DNA of 7,454 bases from CAVSWN01 sp046728115 (GTDB taxonomy: Bacteria; Acidobacteriota; Vicinamibacteria; Vicinamibacterales; CAVVIG01). A program made the position numbers and the translations under genes. How positions within the stretch are numbered: the first letter of the stretch is position 1; the number at the start of each line of letters is the position of its first letter. Below, piece by piece: positions 1-7,454 of the stretch. The notes beneath the pieces are model-generated. The model made no database searches. It was not told the origin of the DNA and worked only from the letters and a program-made list of their open reading frames with translations. The stretch lies in assembly GCA_046728115.1 (NCBI GenBank), contig JBKPDW010000061.1:1-7454 (forward strand), written 5' to 3'.

Positions 1-2
1 CT

Positions 3-781
3 ATCAAAGTGACGGAGAACGTTTACACCTACGAAGACTTCCATGCGGGCGACGAGAAGTTCACAACGACCAACATGTTCGTGGTGACCAGCGCCGGTGT
101 GTTGGTCGCGGACGGACAAGGCAACCCGGCGGCGACAAAAGGGCTCGTGGACGCGATCGCCAAAGTTACGACTCAACCGATCAAATTTGTAATCGTCTGT
201 TCCGATCACGGCGACCACACGGGTGGCAACGCATCGTTCCCGGCCGGCGTACGCTATCTCATTCACCCCACATCGAAGACGGCAATGGGCAAGAACGCGC
301 CGGCGGATGGCGAACTGGTGTCAGACACCAGGCGCCTCACGTTGGGAACCGAGGAAATGCAGATCCTGTTTCTCGGCCGCGCTCACACTGCGGGGATCTG
401 AGCGTGTACCTGCCGCGGCAGAAAGTCCTGTTTCTCAGCGAGACCTTCCTCAACCGCGTCTTCCCCGCCATGCGGTCAGCCTATCCGTCCGACTGGCTCC
501 GCGCCCTCGACAAAGCCGAGCGCATGGACGTGAACGTCTACATTCCCGGCCACGGCTTCACGGAGCGCGGGCCCGTGTCGAAGGAAGAGTTGCACGCGTA
601 CCGCAGCGCCCTCCAAGCTGTCATTGCCGAAGCCACCCGATTGCATAACGCCGGCGTGCCGGTCGACGATGCCATCAAGCAAGCGCGATGGGGCGAGTAC
701 GCCTCGTGGACACTCGCATCGTCACAAGGAGCGATCGCAATCCGCAGGGTGTACGAAGAACTGGACGGAACGCTCAAGTGA
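3..781 (+). pseudogene. MBL-fold metallo-hydrolase, 5'-partial and frameshifted
   Basis: Two consecutive reading frames together make one metallo-beta-lactamase-fold hydrolase. The first (GTG at 9 to TGA at 399-401) carries the N-terminal half: a TTTNMFVV strand, a VLVADGQG segment, the metal motif SDHGDHTGGN (residues 65-74 from the GTG) and GRAHTAG with His126, the usual third metal-ligand position. The second (from about 398 to TGA 779-781) continues with LSVYLPRQKVLFLSETF and holds VYIPGHGF, whose His is the expected last metal ligand. Adding one G to the run at 392-395 joins them as HTAGDLSVYLP, giving about 257 residues from the GTG. The frame is open to the window edge (ATC AAA before the GTG), so the true start may lie further left. 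The first His of the canonical HxHxDH is Ser65 here. Substrate unknown. The intact second half, ending in overlap with the next gene, suggests a recent mutation or sequencing error rather than an old pseudogene. Confidence 0.82.
392..395 (+). other. Putative frameshift site in G run
   Basis: The four-G run between GC and ATCTGAGC is where the hydrolase frame breaks. With four Gs the reading is H-T-A-G-I-stop. With five it would be H-T-A-G-D-L-S-V-Y, matching the usual third metal-ligand loop (HTxGD) and entering the downstream frame. This is the most economical repair of the gene. A homopolymer error in assembly is as likely as a true deletion. Confidence 0.75.
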
Positions 782-1782
782 GGGAAGGGGTCCTTCCAAC
801 CTTCGACGATATCGAGAGCGCGGCCCGGCAGATCGGCGGCGCCGCGCACCGCACGCCTGTTGCAACATCGGCAACGGTGGATGCTCGTACCGGCGCGAGC
901 GTGTTCTTCAAATGCGAGAACTTGCAGCGGGGCGGCGCCTTCAAATTCCGCGGCGCTTACAATGCCCTTTCGCGTCTTGACGCAGACGCACGCGCTCGCG
1001 GCGTCGTCACCTTCTCATCGGGCAATCACGCACAGGCGATTGCGCTTGCGGGCCAGGTGCTCGAGGTCCCGCGTGTGATCGTGATGCCATCCGACGCGCC
1101 GTCGGTCAAACGCATCGCTACGCAGAACTACGGCGGCGAGGTGGTCCTCTACGATCGCGACCGCGAAGATCGCGAAGCCTTCGGCCGGCGCCTGGCCGAG
1201 GAACGTGGCCTGACGCTGATTCCGCCGTACGACCATCCGCATATCATCGCCGGCCAGGGTACGGCCGCGCGCGAACTATTCCACGAAGTGGGCGCACTCG
1301 ACTACCTGTTCGCCCCGTGCGGCGGCGGCGGATTGTTATCAGGGTCGGCAATCGCAGCCGCGACGATGTCGCCCGGATGCCGTGTGATCGGAGTCGAACC
1401 CGCGACGGGCGACGATGCGACGCAATCATTCCGGACCAAATCGCTCCACACCGTGCACAACCCTAAGACCGTGGCCGACGGTGCCCGTACGCCATCTCTT
1501 GGAAATCTCACGTTCCCGCTGGTCCTGCGCTACGTGAGCGACATGACGACGGTTGACGATCCGACGCTGCTCAAGACGATGTTCTTCCTGTGGGAGCGCT
1601 TGAAACTGGTCGTGGAACCGACCGGCGCGCTCGGAGCGGCGGCAGCGCTCGAAGGCTCCGTTCCCATCCGCGGCCGCCGAGTCGGCGTGATCTTGAGCGG
1701 CGGCAACGTCGACCTGAGCCAAGTGGCCGGCTGGCTCGCGGTGATTCTGGCTGACGAGCCGGCCCACGTGGACAGTCCCTGA
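778..1782 (+). CDS. PLP-dependent threonine/serine ammonia-lyase or racemase
   Basis: Fold-type II PLP enzyme of the threonine dehydratase/serine racemase group, 334 residues. The GTG at 778 overlaps the preceding TGA by four bases (GTGA), so translation is probably coupled; the upstream in-frame ATG at 688 would lie inside the hydrolase gene and add 30 residues unlike the family. Visible motifs: GGAFKFRGAYNA with the Schiff-base lysine at Lys56, SSGNHAQA (80-87) of the substrate loop, the phosphate-gripping CGGGGLLSG (181-189), VEPTGA (279-284), and SGGNVD (307-312), whose Ser contacts the PLP pyridine nitrogen. There is no C-terminal ACT regulatory domain, so it is not the isoleucine-inhibited biosynthetic type. 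Likely reaction is deamination of L-threonine or L-serine to a 2-oxo acid and ammonia; hydroxyaspartate lyase or serine racemase activity cannot be excluded from sequence. Cytosolic. Confidence 0.88.
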   Translation: MREGVLPTFDDIESAARQIGGAAHRTPVATSATVDARTGASVFFKCENLQRGGAFKFRGAYNALSRLDADARARGVVTFSSGNHAQAIALAGQVLEVPRVIVMPSDAPSVKRIATQNYGGEVVLYDRDREDREAFGRRLAEERGLTLIPPYDHPHIIAGQGTAARELFHEVGALDYLFAPCGGGGLLSGSAIAAATMSPGCRVIGVEPATGDDATQSFRTKSLHTVHNPKTVADGARTPSLGNLTFPLVLRYVSDMTTVDDPTLLKTMFFLWERLKLVVEPTGALGAAAALEGSVPIRGRRVGVILSGGNVDLSQVAGWLAVILADEPAHVDSP

Positions 1783-1890
1783 CAATCAACACCCGACGAA
1801 TGGAAAGGCGTCGTCCAGGACTTTGTGGACGCCGCGCCCCCGGCGCGACCCGAGGAATGGCCGCGTATCCGCCTATCGCGATGGGGCGCC
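1783..1890. other. Convergent intergenic gap with in-frame tail
   Basis: The gap lies between two converging genes. There is a modest dyad: CGTCCA at 1812-1817 pairs with TGGACG at 1826-1831. No T tract follows on either side, so I do not call an intrinsic terminator. In the lyase reading frame, translation past its TGA would stay open to the TGA at 1927-1929 and read as protein-like sequence including DEWKGVVQDFVDAAPPARPE. No good start codon with a ribosome binding site is visible for it as a separate gene. Confidence 0.4.
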
Positions 1891-3999
1891 TCAGTGCCCG
1901 GTGTCCGCTCTCGGAATCGCAATCACTGACCCGGACGTCGTAGATTCGAGAACCGGCCACAAGGCTTCCCGGATTGACGGCGGCAGGATGCCGTCGAAGT
2001 ACTCGAGCGCCGTCCCGCGCAGGTGCTGGTTGTCGGTGTGCAGTCCGCGAAACGCAATCTTCAACGGCTCTTTCGGAAGCACCAGCGATAGAAGCGTCAG
2101 CACGTGTGCCAGGCTCTGACTAGCCTGCTGCTGCAGGAACTCGTCCACCGCCGACGGCGCATCCTCTAGGGCGACGTCGTCGACAAGCCGCCGGCCCTCC
2201 CATACAGGACGCGCCACCCGGACTTCACGCTGGATCGCGGCAAATATGCGGTCGCGGTCGAGCCGGATGGTCGGATTCCGCTCGACGATGGCCGCCAGCG
2301 AGCGCGCGCACTGAAAGCGAACTTCGAAGCGCAGATCGTCCAGCGCCAGCAGCAGACCGTCGGCCGCACGTTGCGAAACGCAGATCGAAAAAACACGAGC
2401 GAGGCGGCGGCGGATTACGAAATCTTCGTTCGGGTCGAGCAGCGCGTCCAGAAGAGCGCCGAGCCGCTCTTCGGCGACTCTTCTGAGCGCCCTGATCGTC
2501 TCGGCGGCGAGGCTGCCCCGCGCGAGCAGCGGAATGACATGAGGTACGAGCGCAGCCGAGAGGCCACGTTCATCGTTCAGAATGCGAACGGCCGCGTCCG
2601 GATCCCCGGACCGCAGGGCCAGAATGGCTGCGACCTCCGCGTCGACGGCCGGCCTCTCGACGGACACGCCCGTCAGTTCTCCGAGCGTCCGCGCGATCGT
2701 CGCATGCGTCGTGCTTTCTGCGACCTCCGAGAGATCGAGATCTACGGCCCGATCGATCAAGCCTTTCTCGAGCGCCTGGATGTACCCGCGATTGAGTCGT
2801 TGCGCGAGTACGAGCGCAACCGCTGACGAAGCCATCCCCGCCCACACGATCAACGATCGCTGGACGGCAAGCGGGGCCATCAGCAGAAGGGGGATCATGC
2901 CGCTGGCTGCAGCATCGCCTAGCCGTTCGGCGCCGACGTCGATGATCGTTTTCACCGCTCGCTTGTCGGCGGGCGCGATCGGCGCGTAGAACAGCTCGTA
3001 CCCGGTTCGAAACAACGAGAGGCGGCAGACCGATTCCCCGCTACGCGCAAGCAGCGTGCTGGCCAGGCCCGGAGCCGCTAAGGTTCCCGCTCCGCCGGCC
3101 AACAGCCACGCAGACGGCGAACTGACGGCGGCGCTCAGACCGAATCGCTCGAGAACCCGCCGACTTGTCGCAGCCTGCACGATGAAGGTGATGAAGCCGA
3201 TGCCGGCATAGTAGATGCCAAAGAACTGCGATAGCACGTCGCGCGACTTGAATGCATCCTGCGCGGCACCCTTCATGATCTGATCGAAAAACATCGCGCT
3301 CATCGTGCCGAGCAGCAGGAGCAGCGCGAGCGTTCGGAGATACGGGGCTTTCGCCAGGACCTTGAATCCGGACGCCGTATCGCCATGGGCAACAGCCTTG
3401 GGCGACGGAGTCCGCGCCGGATTGACAGGGGAAGCCGGCGCCGCAAGGCGCGACACATACCACGCGGCGAACAGCGTGAGACCGGCCAGGACAGGCAGCA
3501 TCACCACGGTACCGACCATCGGAATCAGTGATGCCGTCACCAGGCCGGTTGCCACACCAACGAGCGTACCTGCGGCGGCAATCTGTCCGATGCGTCGCTT
3601 CGCTGTGCGGGGATCGAAGCGTTCGCTGGTGATCAGCCAGAAGCCCGATCCCAGCATCGGACCGAATCCGGAGATGTGTAGAAACAGCCCGGCGGCTACG
3701 ACATGGGGCATGCGCTCGATGAGCAGCCATTCCACGACGAACAGCATCGCTCCGGCACAAAACATCGACGGCACGAGTTTCGAGGGCGGGAAGCGCGCCG
3801 TCAGGCGCGTGTTCGCAACGGCCAGCCCGATCGAGACGGCTGACGTCACGAGCATGATCTTCCAATAGGTAGTCTGATCGAACTGGGAGAAATAGATGCC
3901 GTCGCGAATGGCCTTGCCGACAAAGTACTGTGCGGTGACGGCCCCGGAACAGACCATCGCCGTCAGGAAGGGCGGCTTCGACCAAGCGCGATCAACCAT
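1891..3999 (-). CDS. ATP/ADP translocase-like membrane protein with HEAT domain
   Basis: A 702-residue two-part protein. Residues about 10-400 form a major-facilitator-like bundle of about 10-12 hydrophobic segments (for example 12-30, 46-64, 78-95, 98-116, 140-185, 222-237, 258-276, 295-316, 366-400). Two segments resemble the TLC (ATP/ADP translocase, Npt) family: FVGKAIRDGIYF near residue 26, recalling the VRDxxF motif after helix 1, and VKTIIDVGAERLGDA (349-363), recalling the KxxIDxxxxRxGD signature. Residues about 430-680 are soluble paired helices that read as degenerate HEAT repeats (for example ALLDALLDPNEDFVIRRRLA and LLLALDDLRFEVRFQCARSL). Such HEAT-fused translocase-like proteins occur in free-living bacteria, where nucleotide exchange has not been shown. 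Substrate unknown; it may be a scaffold or sensor rather than an energy parasite's nucleotide carrier. The ATG at 3999 follows the msrQ stop by 9 nt with no strong Shine-Dalgarno, so it is probably the third gene of the msrPQ operon. Confidence 0.75.
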   Translation of the reverse strand: MVDRAWSKPPFLTAMVCSGAVTAQYFVGKAIRDGIYFSQFDQTTYWKIMLVTSAVSIGLAVANTRLTARFPPSKLVPSMFCAGAMLFVVEWLLIERMPHVVAAGLFLHISGFGPMLGSGFWLITSERFDPRTAKRRIGQIAAAGTLVGVATGLVTASLIPMVGTVVMLPVLAGLTLFAAWYVSRLAAPASPVNPARTPSPKAVAHGDTASGFKVLAKAPYLRTLALLLLLGTMSAMFFDQIMKGAAQDAFKSRDVLSQFFGIYYAGIGFITFIVQAATSRRVLERFGLSAAVSSPSAWLLAGGAGTLAAPGLASTLLARSGESVCRLSLFRTGYELFYAPIAPADKRAVKTIIDVGAERLGDAAASGMIPLLLMAPLAVQRSLIVWAGMASSAVALVLAQRLNRGYIQALEKGLIDRAVDLDLSEVAESTTHATIARTLGELTGVSVERPAVDAEVAAILALRSGDPDAAVRILNDERGLSAALVPHVIPLLARGSLAAETIRALRRVAEERLGALLDALLDPNEDFVIRRRLARVFSICVSQRAADGLLLALDDLRFEVRFQCARSLAAIVERNPTIRLDRDRIFAAIQREVRVARPVWEGRRLVDDVALEDAPSAVDEFLQQQASQSLAHVLTLLSLVLPKEPLKIAFRGLHTDNQHLRGTALEYFDGILPPSIREALWPVLESTTSGSVIAIPRADTGH

Positions 4000-4008
4000 C
4001 GTGCGGAC

Positions 4009-4683
4009 TTACGATTCCGTCACGCGCGCGCGTACGGGCGCCGTAGCGCGCATCCGCGACCAATACAGCCGGAATCCCAACAGCGCGGCGACAACCATGC
4101 CATAGATTACCGGACGCCTGATGTCAGCCTTCACCAGCCACCAATAATGCAGTACACCGAGGCATCCTGTGAGGTAGACGAGCCGGTGCAACCGGTTCCA
4201 CCGCCGACCACCGAGACGGCGAATCGATCCAGCTGTAGACGTCAACGCCAGCGGCACCATCGAGCTCCATGCAGTGAAGCCGATCGTAATGAACGGCCGC
4301 TTGTAAATGTCCTCGCCGACCGACTTGATCAAGTTGCGCACGGTGGACAACGCGATAATCCCGTCCGGGAAATCGAGGCCGGCAAAGCGATCGGCGATCA
4401 CGTACGTGAGGAAATGCAGGGTGCCGTAGAAAAAGGCGAAAAGGCCAGCCATGCGCCGGAAACGAATGAACGGATTCCATCGCGTCAGCCGGCGGAGCGG
4501 GGTGAGGGCGAGCGTGATGCACAGAAAACGCAACGTCCAGACGCCGGTTTCATTGGTGAGAGTGGCTAACGGGTCGACGCTGAGATTGCCGGTCAGCGCC
4601 GCCCACACCAGCCAGGCGAACGGCCCGAGCGCAGTCACGAACGCGAGAGGCTTCAGAACGAAGCGAACTGTGCGGTCGGACAC
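4009..4683 (-). CDS. msrQ: MsrQ haem-binding membrane subunit
   Basis: Inner-membrane b-type haem protein of 224 residues that passes electrons to MsrP for repair of methionine sulfoxide in periplasmic proteins. It belongs to the ferric-reductase-like transmembrane family. Seen: about six membrane segments; TPLRRLTRW (61-69); RRMAGLFAFFYGTLHFLTYV with His90; KRPFITIGFTAW after helix 3; LALTST and RWNRLHRLVY with His166; and LHYWWLVKAD with His179. These three His match the pattern of haem-ligand histidines of E. coli MsrQ. The loop between the His90 helix and KRP is somewhat extended. The start is GTG at 4683, directly abutting the long intergenic hairpin, with no recognisable Shine-Dalgarno; initiation may depend on coupling or hairpin opening. 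msrP lies 87 nt upstream and the translocase-like gene 9 nt downstream. Confidence 0.93.
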   Translation of the reverse strand: MSDRTVRFVLKPLAFVTALGPFAWLVWAALTGNLSVDPLATLTNETGVWTLRFLCITLALTPLRRLTRWNPFIRFRRMAGLFAFFYGTLHFLTYVIADRFAGLDFPDGIIALSTVRNLIKSVGEDIYKRPFITIGFTAWSSMVPLALTSTAGSIRRLGGRRWNRLHRLVYLTGCLGVLHYWWLVKADIRRPVIYGMVVAALLGFRLYWSRMRATAPVRARVTES

Positions 4684-4762
4684 TTCAGAGTTCAGAACCA
4701 GAATTCAGATCAATTCCAGAATTCCGAATTCAATCTGAAATCTGAACTCTGAAATCTGAAAT
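4684..4762 (-). repeat. Long hairpin of 7-bp CTGAAAT-type units in msrP-msrQ gap
   Basis: AT-rich, low-complexity sequence filling the gap between msrP and msrQ. On the + strand, 4735-4762 is four tandem 7-mers: CTGAAAT, CTGAACT, CTGAAAT, CTGAAAT. The opposite half (4682-4708) holds inverted versions (ACTTCAG, AGTTCAG, AATTCAG). Perfect arms are TTCAGAGTTCAGA (4684-4696) with its complement at 4741-4753 (13 bp), TTCAGAT (4704-4710) with 4733-4739 (7 bp), and AATTC (4712-4716) with GAATT (4726-4730). The transcript could fold into one long interrupted stem whose 3' arm ends at the base before the msrQ GTG. It has no terminal U run, so it is more likely an mRNA processing, stability or translation-control element, or a dispersed intergenic repeat, than a terminator. 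Confidence 0.7.
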
Positions 4763-4770
4763 GCCATGTC

Positions 4771-5748
4771 TCAGTAGTTCTTCCGCAGGTCCATCCCGGT
4801 GTACAAACTTGCCACCTGATCGCCGTATCCGTTAAACATCAGGGTCTTGCGCCGGAAGAACTCGCCGATGCGCCGTTCTGTCGCCTGGCTCCAGCGCGGA
4901 TGGTCGACCGTCGGGTTGACGTTGGCGAAGAAGCCGTATTCGTTCGACGCCTGGTCCTGCCAGGTGTTCAATGGCTGCTTCTCCACGAACCGAATCCTCA
5001 CGATCGACTTGGCGTGCTTGAATCCGTACTTCCAGGGCACCGCCAGCCGCAGCGGCGCGCCGTCCTGGTTCGGCACCACCTCGCCGTACAGCCCGACAAC
5101 GAGAATCGTCAGCGGATGCATCGCCTCGTCCATCCGCAGACCTTCGACGTAGGGCCATCGCAGCACCGACGACCGCAAGCCGGGCATCTGCTTCGGATCG
5201 GCGAGCGTCGTGAACTCGACGTACTTCGCTTTCGACGTCGGCTCGCACTTCTTGATGAAGTCGGACAGAGGGAACCCGACCCATGGAATCACCATCGACC
5301 ACGCTTCGACGCACCGGTGACGATAGATGCGGTCCTCGAGCGTCTGCCCTTTGAGGATGTCCTCCAGGTGCCAGGCCGCCTTCTTGTTGCACTCGCCGTC
5401 AATCGTCACCGTCCACGGTTCTGTCACCAGCTTTTTCGCGTACATCGCCGGCGAGTCTTTGTCGGTGCCGAACTCGTAGTAGTTGTTCCAGGTGGTGATC
5501 TCTTCCCATCTGTTCGGCTTTTCGACCTTCTCGTCGAGGCTCAGCGAGCTTTTCTGGACGTTCTCGAGCTTTCGCCCGTGCGGCGCCGGCTGAACGGCGG
5601 CGTAAAGGGCCGCCTCGGAACCCAGCACCGCGGTCGCCGCCGCGACGGCCGTGCCGCCGGCCGCCTGCAGAAACTCCCGACGGTTCACATAGAGTTTCTT
5701 GTCCGTGATTTCCGAACTCGGGATGTCGGCCGGTTTCTTGATGAGCAT
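4771..5748 (-). CDS. msrP: MsrP periplasmic methionine sulfoxide reductase, Tat-exported
   Basis: Molybdopterin catalytic subunit (sulfite-oxidase fold, formerly YedY) that reduces protein-bound methionine sulfoxide in the periplasm using electrons from MsrQ. It has 325 residues, close to the 334 of E. coli. The N-terminus starts with MLIKKPADIPSSEIT, typical of the family, which supports the ATG at 5748. A twin-arginine signal follows: NRREFLQ at 22-28, then a hydrophobic AAGGTAVAAATAVLG stretch. The Mo-ligand cysteine is Cys146 in YRHRCVEAWSMVIPWVGFPL, and the C-terminal half has GAPLRLAVPWKYGFKHAKS, matching family motifs for cofactor binding and the active site. Cofactor loading occurs in the cytoplasm before Tat export. 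It is first in the operon with msrQ and the translocase-like gene, and divergent from the kinase gene. All expected landmarks are present. Confidence 0.96.
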   Translation of the reverse strand: MLIKKPADIPSSEITDKKLYVNRREFLQAAGGTAVAAATAVLGSEAALYAAVQPAPHGRKLENVQKSSLSLDEKVEKPNRWEEITTWNNYYEFGTDKDSPAMYAKKLVTEPWTVTIDGECNKKAAWHLEDILKGQTLEDRIYRHRCVEAWSMVIPWVGFPLSDFIKKCEPTSKAKYVEFTTLADPKQMPGLRSSVLRWPYVEGLRMDEAMHPLTILVVGLYGEVVPNQDGAPLRLAVPWKYGFKHAKSIVRIRFVEKQPLNTWQDQASNEYGFFANVNPTVDHPRWSQATERRIGEFFRRKTLMFNGYGDQVASLYTGMDLRKNY

Positions 5749-5754
5749 ACCTTC

Positions 5755-5760
5755 ATTATA
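5755..5760 (-). promoter_or_regulatory. Candidate -10 box (TATAAT) for msrP operon
   Basis: On the minus strand a perfect TATAAT lies 7 nt upstream of the msrP ATG, in otherwise GC-rich DNA. A start site the usual 6-8 nt downstream would fall at or beside the ATG, giving a leaderless or nearly leaderless transcript. The GAAGG just before the ATG is only 1 nt away, too close to be a normal Shine-Dalgarno. No good -35 match is seen 16-18 nt upstream (ATCCAT at 17 nt spacing), and there is no TGn extension. Confidence 0.45.
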
Positions 5761-5832
5761 CGAGTGCGCGCCGACGGATGGATGTCGGGTCCGCCATCGC
5801 CGATGCGCCGATGTGTTACGCTCCCAAATTGG

Positions 5833-6527
5833 ATGCCGGAGCGTTACCCGCAGTTACTGTCGCTCGCCGTTCATGAATTTCGCACGCCGGCCAGCGTGGT
5901 GGGCGGCTATCTCCGGATGTTGCAGCGCGACATCGGCGATCCGCTCACGGATCGGCAGCGTAAGATGCTCGACGAGGCGGAACGATCGTGCGCCAAACTA
6001 GTGTCGATGATCGCTCAACTCAGCGAGATCTCGAAGCTCGACAGCGGCCAGCTCACACTGGCACGCGAGCCGTTCGATGTCTTCGCGGTCGTGGGCGAGG
6101 TGGCCGAGCGTATGCCTGAGGCCGACGATCGCACGGTCCGGCTGATCGTGCGCGGACTGGCAGCCGGTGCTGTCATAGAGGGTGATGCGCCCAGACTCAC
6201 CAGCGCAATTGACGCGATTCTTCGCGCAATCCTGCGTGAAAAGGCTGGTCCGTGCACCGTCGTCGTCGAGCGCCGACTTGTTTCTGACGACGGCCAGCGC
6301 TCTGCCATGATCATCATGGCGGAAGAGGCCGACGTGCAGTCGATGGCGACGGGCGCACGGAAGGCGTTCGACGACACACGAGGTGGACTCGGTCTGGCGC
6401 TGCCGCTCGCGCGCCGGGTCATTACGGGTCACGGCGGCCGGCTCTGGTCACCTGCCCAGAGCGGCGACGAGCATAGCCGCGTACGCGGTTCGGCGGTCAT
6501 TGCGCTTCCGATCAGGGAGTCTCAGCG

Positions 6528-6531
<4 letters not shown>
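5833..6531 (+). CDS. Small HisKA histidine kinase-like protein with degenerate ATPase domain
   Basis: A soluble 232-residue protein (from the ATG at 5833) with no input or membrane domain. Residues 6-70 form a HisKA dimerisation domain with the phospho-acceptor motif LAVHEFRTP (His14) and a second helix ending SEISKLDSG. The C-terminal part aligns in order with a HATPase domain but only the G2 box is clear: GGLGLALPLARRV (184-196) followed by TGHGGRLW. The N-box position reads AIDAILRAILREK, with no Asn, and the D-box position reads MIIMAEEADVQSM, without DxGxG. ATP binding may be weak or lost. Earlier in-frame ATGs at 5782 and 5803 are possible starts; none has a clear Shine-Dalgarno. 5833 was chosen because it directly precedes the conserved domain. 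The stop overlaps the next start (TTGA), which makes the downstream sigma54 regulator its likely partner. Confidence 0.75.
6514..6519 (+). promoter_or_regulatory. Ribosome binding site deciding a TTG start
   Basis: AGGGAG lies 8 nt upstream of the TTG at 6528, inside the 3' end of the kinase gene. This spacing and the immediate onset of receiver-domain sequence fix the regulator start at a non-ATG codon. Confidence 0.7.

Positions 6532-7454
<923 letters not shown>

Noticed and set aside
688..777. Upstream ATG start for the ammonia-lyase
   Set aside because: It lies inside the hydrolase coding region and adds 30 Arg-rich residues unlike the family. The GTG at 778 fits the family N-terminus and a GTGA overlap.
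404..781. Second half of the hydrolase as an independent gene from GTG 404
   Set aside because: It lacks the HxHxDH region and begins in the middle of the fold. It continues the preceding frame after one added base.
1807..1838. Rho-independent terminator between the converging genes
   Set aside because: The dyad is short with mismatches and bulges and no T tract follows in either direction.
3041..3985. Minus-strand 314-codon frame within the translocase-like gene
   Set aside because: It is the alternate frame of a gene with clear membrane helices and reads as Arg/Cys/Ser-rich nonsense.
4735..4762. CRISPR or other spaced repeat array
   Set aside because: The units are contiguous 7-mers with no spacers, mirrored in an inverted arm. 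This is a tandem repeat and hairpin.

Overview
The window is high-GC bacterial chromosome (not measured; roughly 60% or more by eye) with tightly packed genes and GTG/TTG starts. The gene content suits a soil-type bacterium: a Tat-exported MsrP, an MsrQ, an ATP/ADP-translocase-like protein with HEAT repeats, and an NtrC-type regulator next to a very short histidine kinase. An Acidobacteriota (Vicinamibacteria-like) origin is plausible, but this is inference from gene style. No rRNA, tRNA, CRISPR array, insertion sequence or phage gene is visible.

Region 1 (1-1782, + strand): a metallo-beta-lactamase-fold hydrolase, split into two frames by an apparent single-base loss in a G run, overlaps by GTGA a PLP-dependent threonine/serine ammonia-lyase-type enzyme. 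The pair looks like the end of a small metabolic operon that starts left of the window. A 48-codon in-frame stretch after the lyase stop looks oddly protein-like.

Region 2 (5760 down to 1891, - strand): an apparent operon msrP, msrQ, then a TLC-type (ATP/ADP translocase-like) membrane protein with a C-terminal HEAT-like domain. MsrP (periplasmic molybdopterin enzyme) and MsrQ (haem membrane protein) form the known repair system for oxidised methionine in envelope proteins. A near-perfect -10 box lies so close to the msrP start that the mRNA may be leaderless. The msrP-msrQ gap is filled by a long AT-rich hairpin built from 7-bp units that ends directly at the msrQ start codon.

Region 3 (about 5833-7454, + strand, divergent from msrP): a small soluble HisKA kinase-like protein with a degenerate ATP-binding domain, overlapping (TTGA) a sigma54-dependent NtrC-family response regulator that runs off the right edge. 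They should form a two-component pair, but the kinase half may not bind ATP normally.

I found no clear previously undescribed system. The best leads are the degenerate kinase paired with a complete sigma54 activator, the hairpin in the msrPQ operon, and the HEAT-fused translocase attached to msrPQ.
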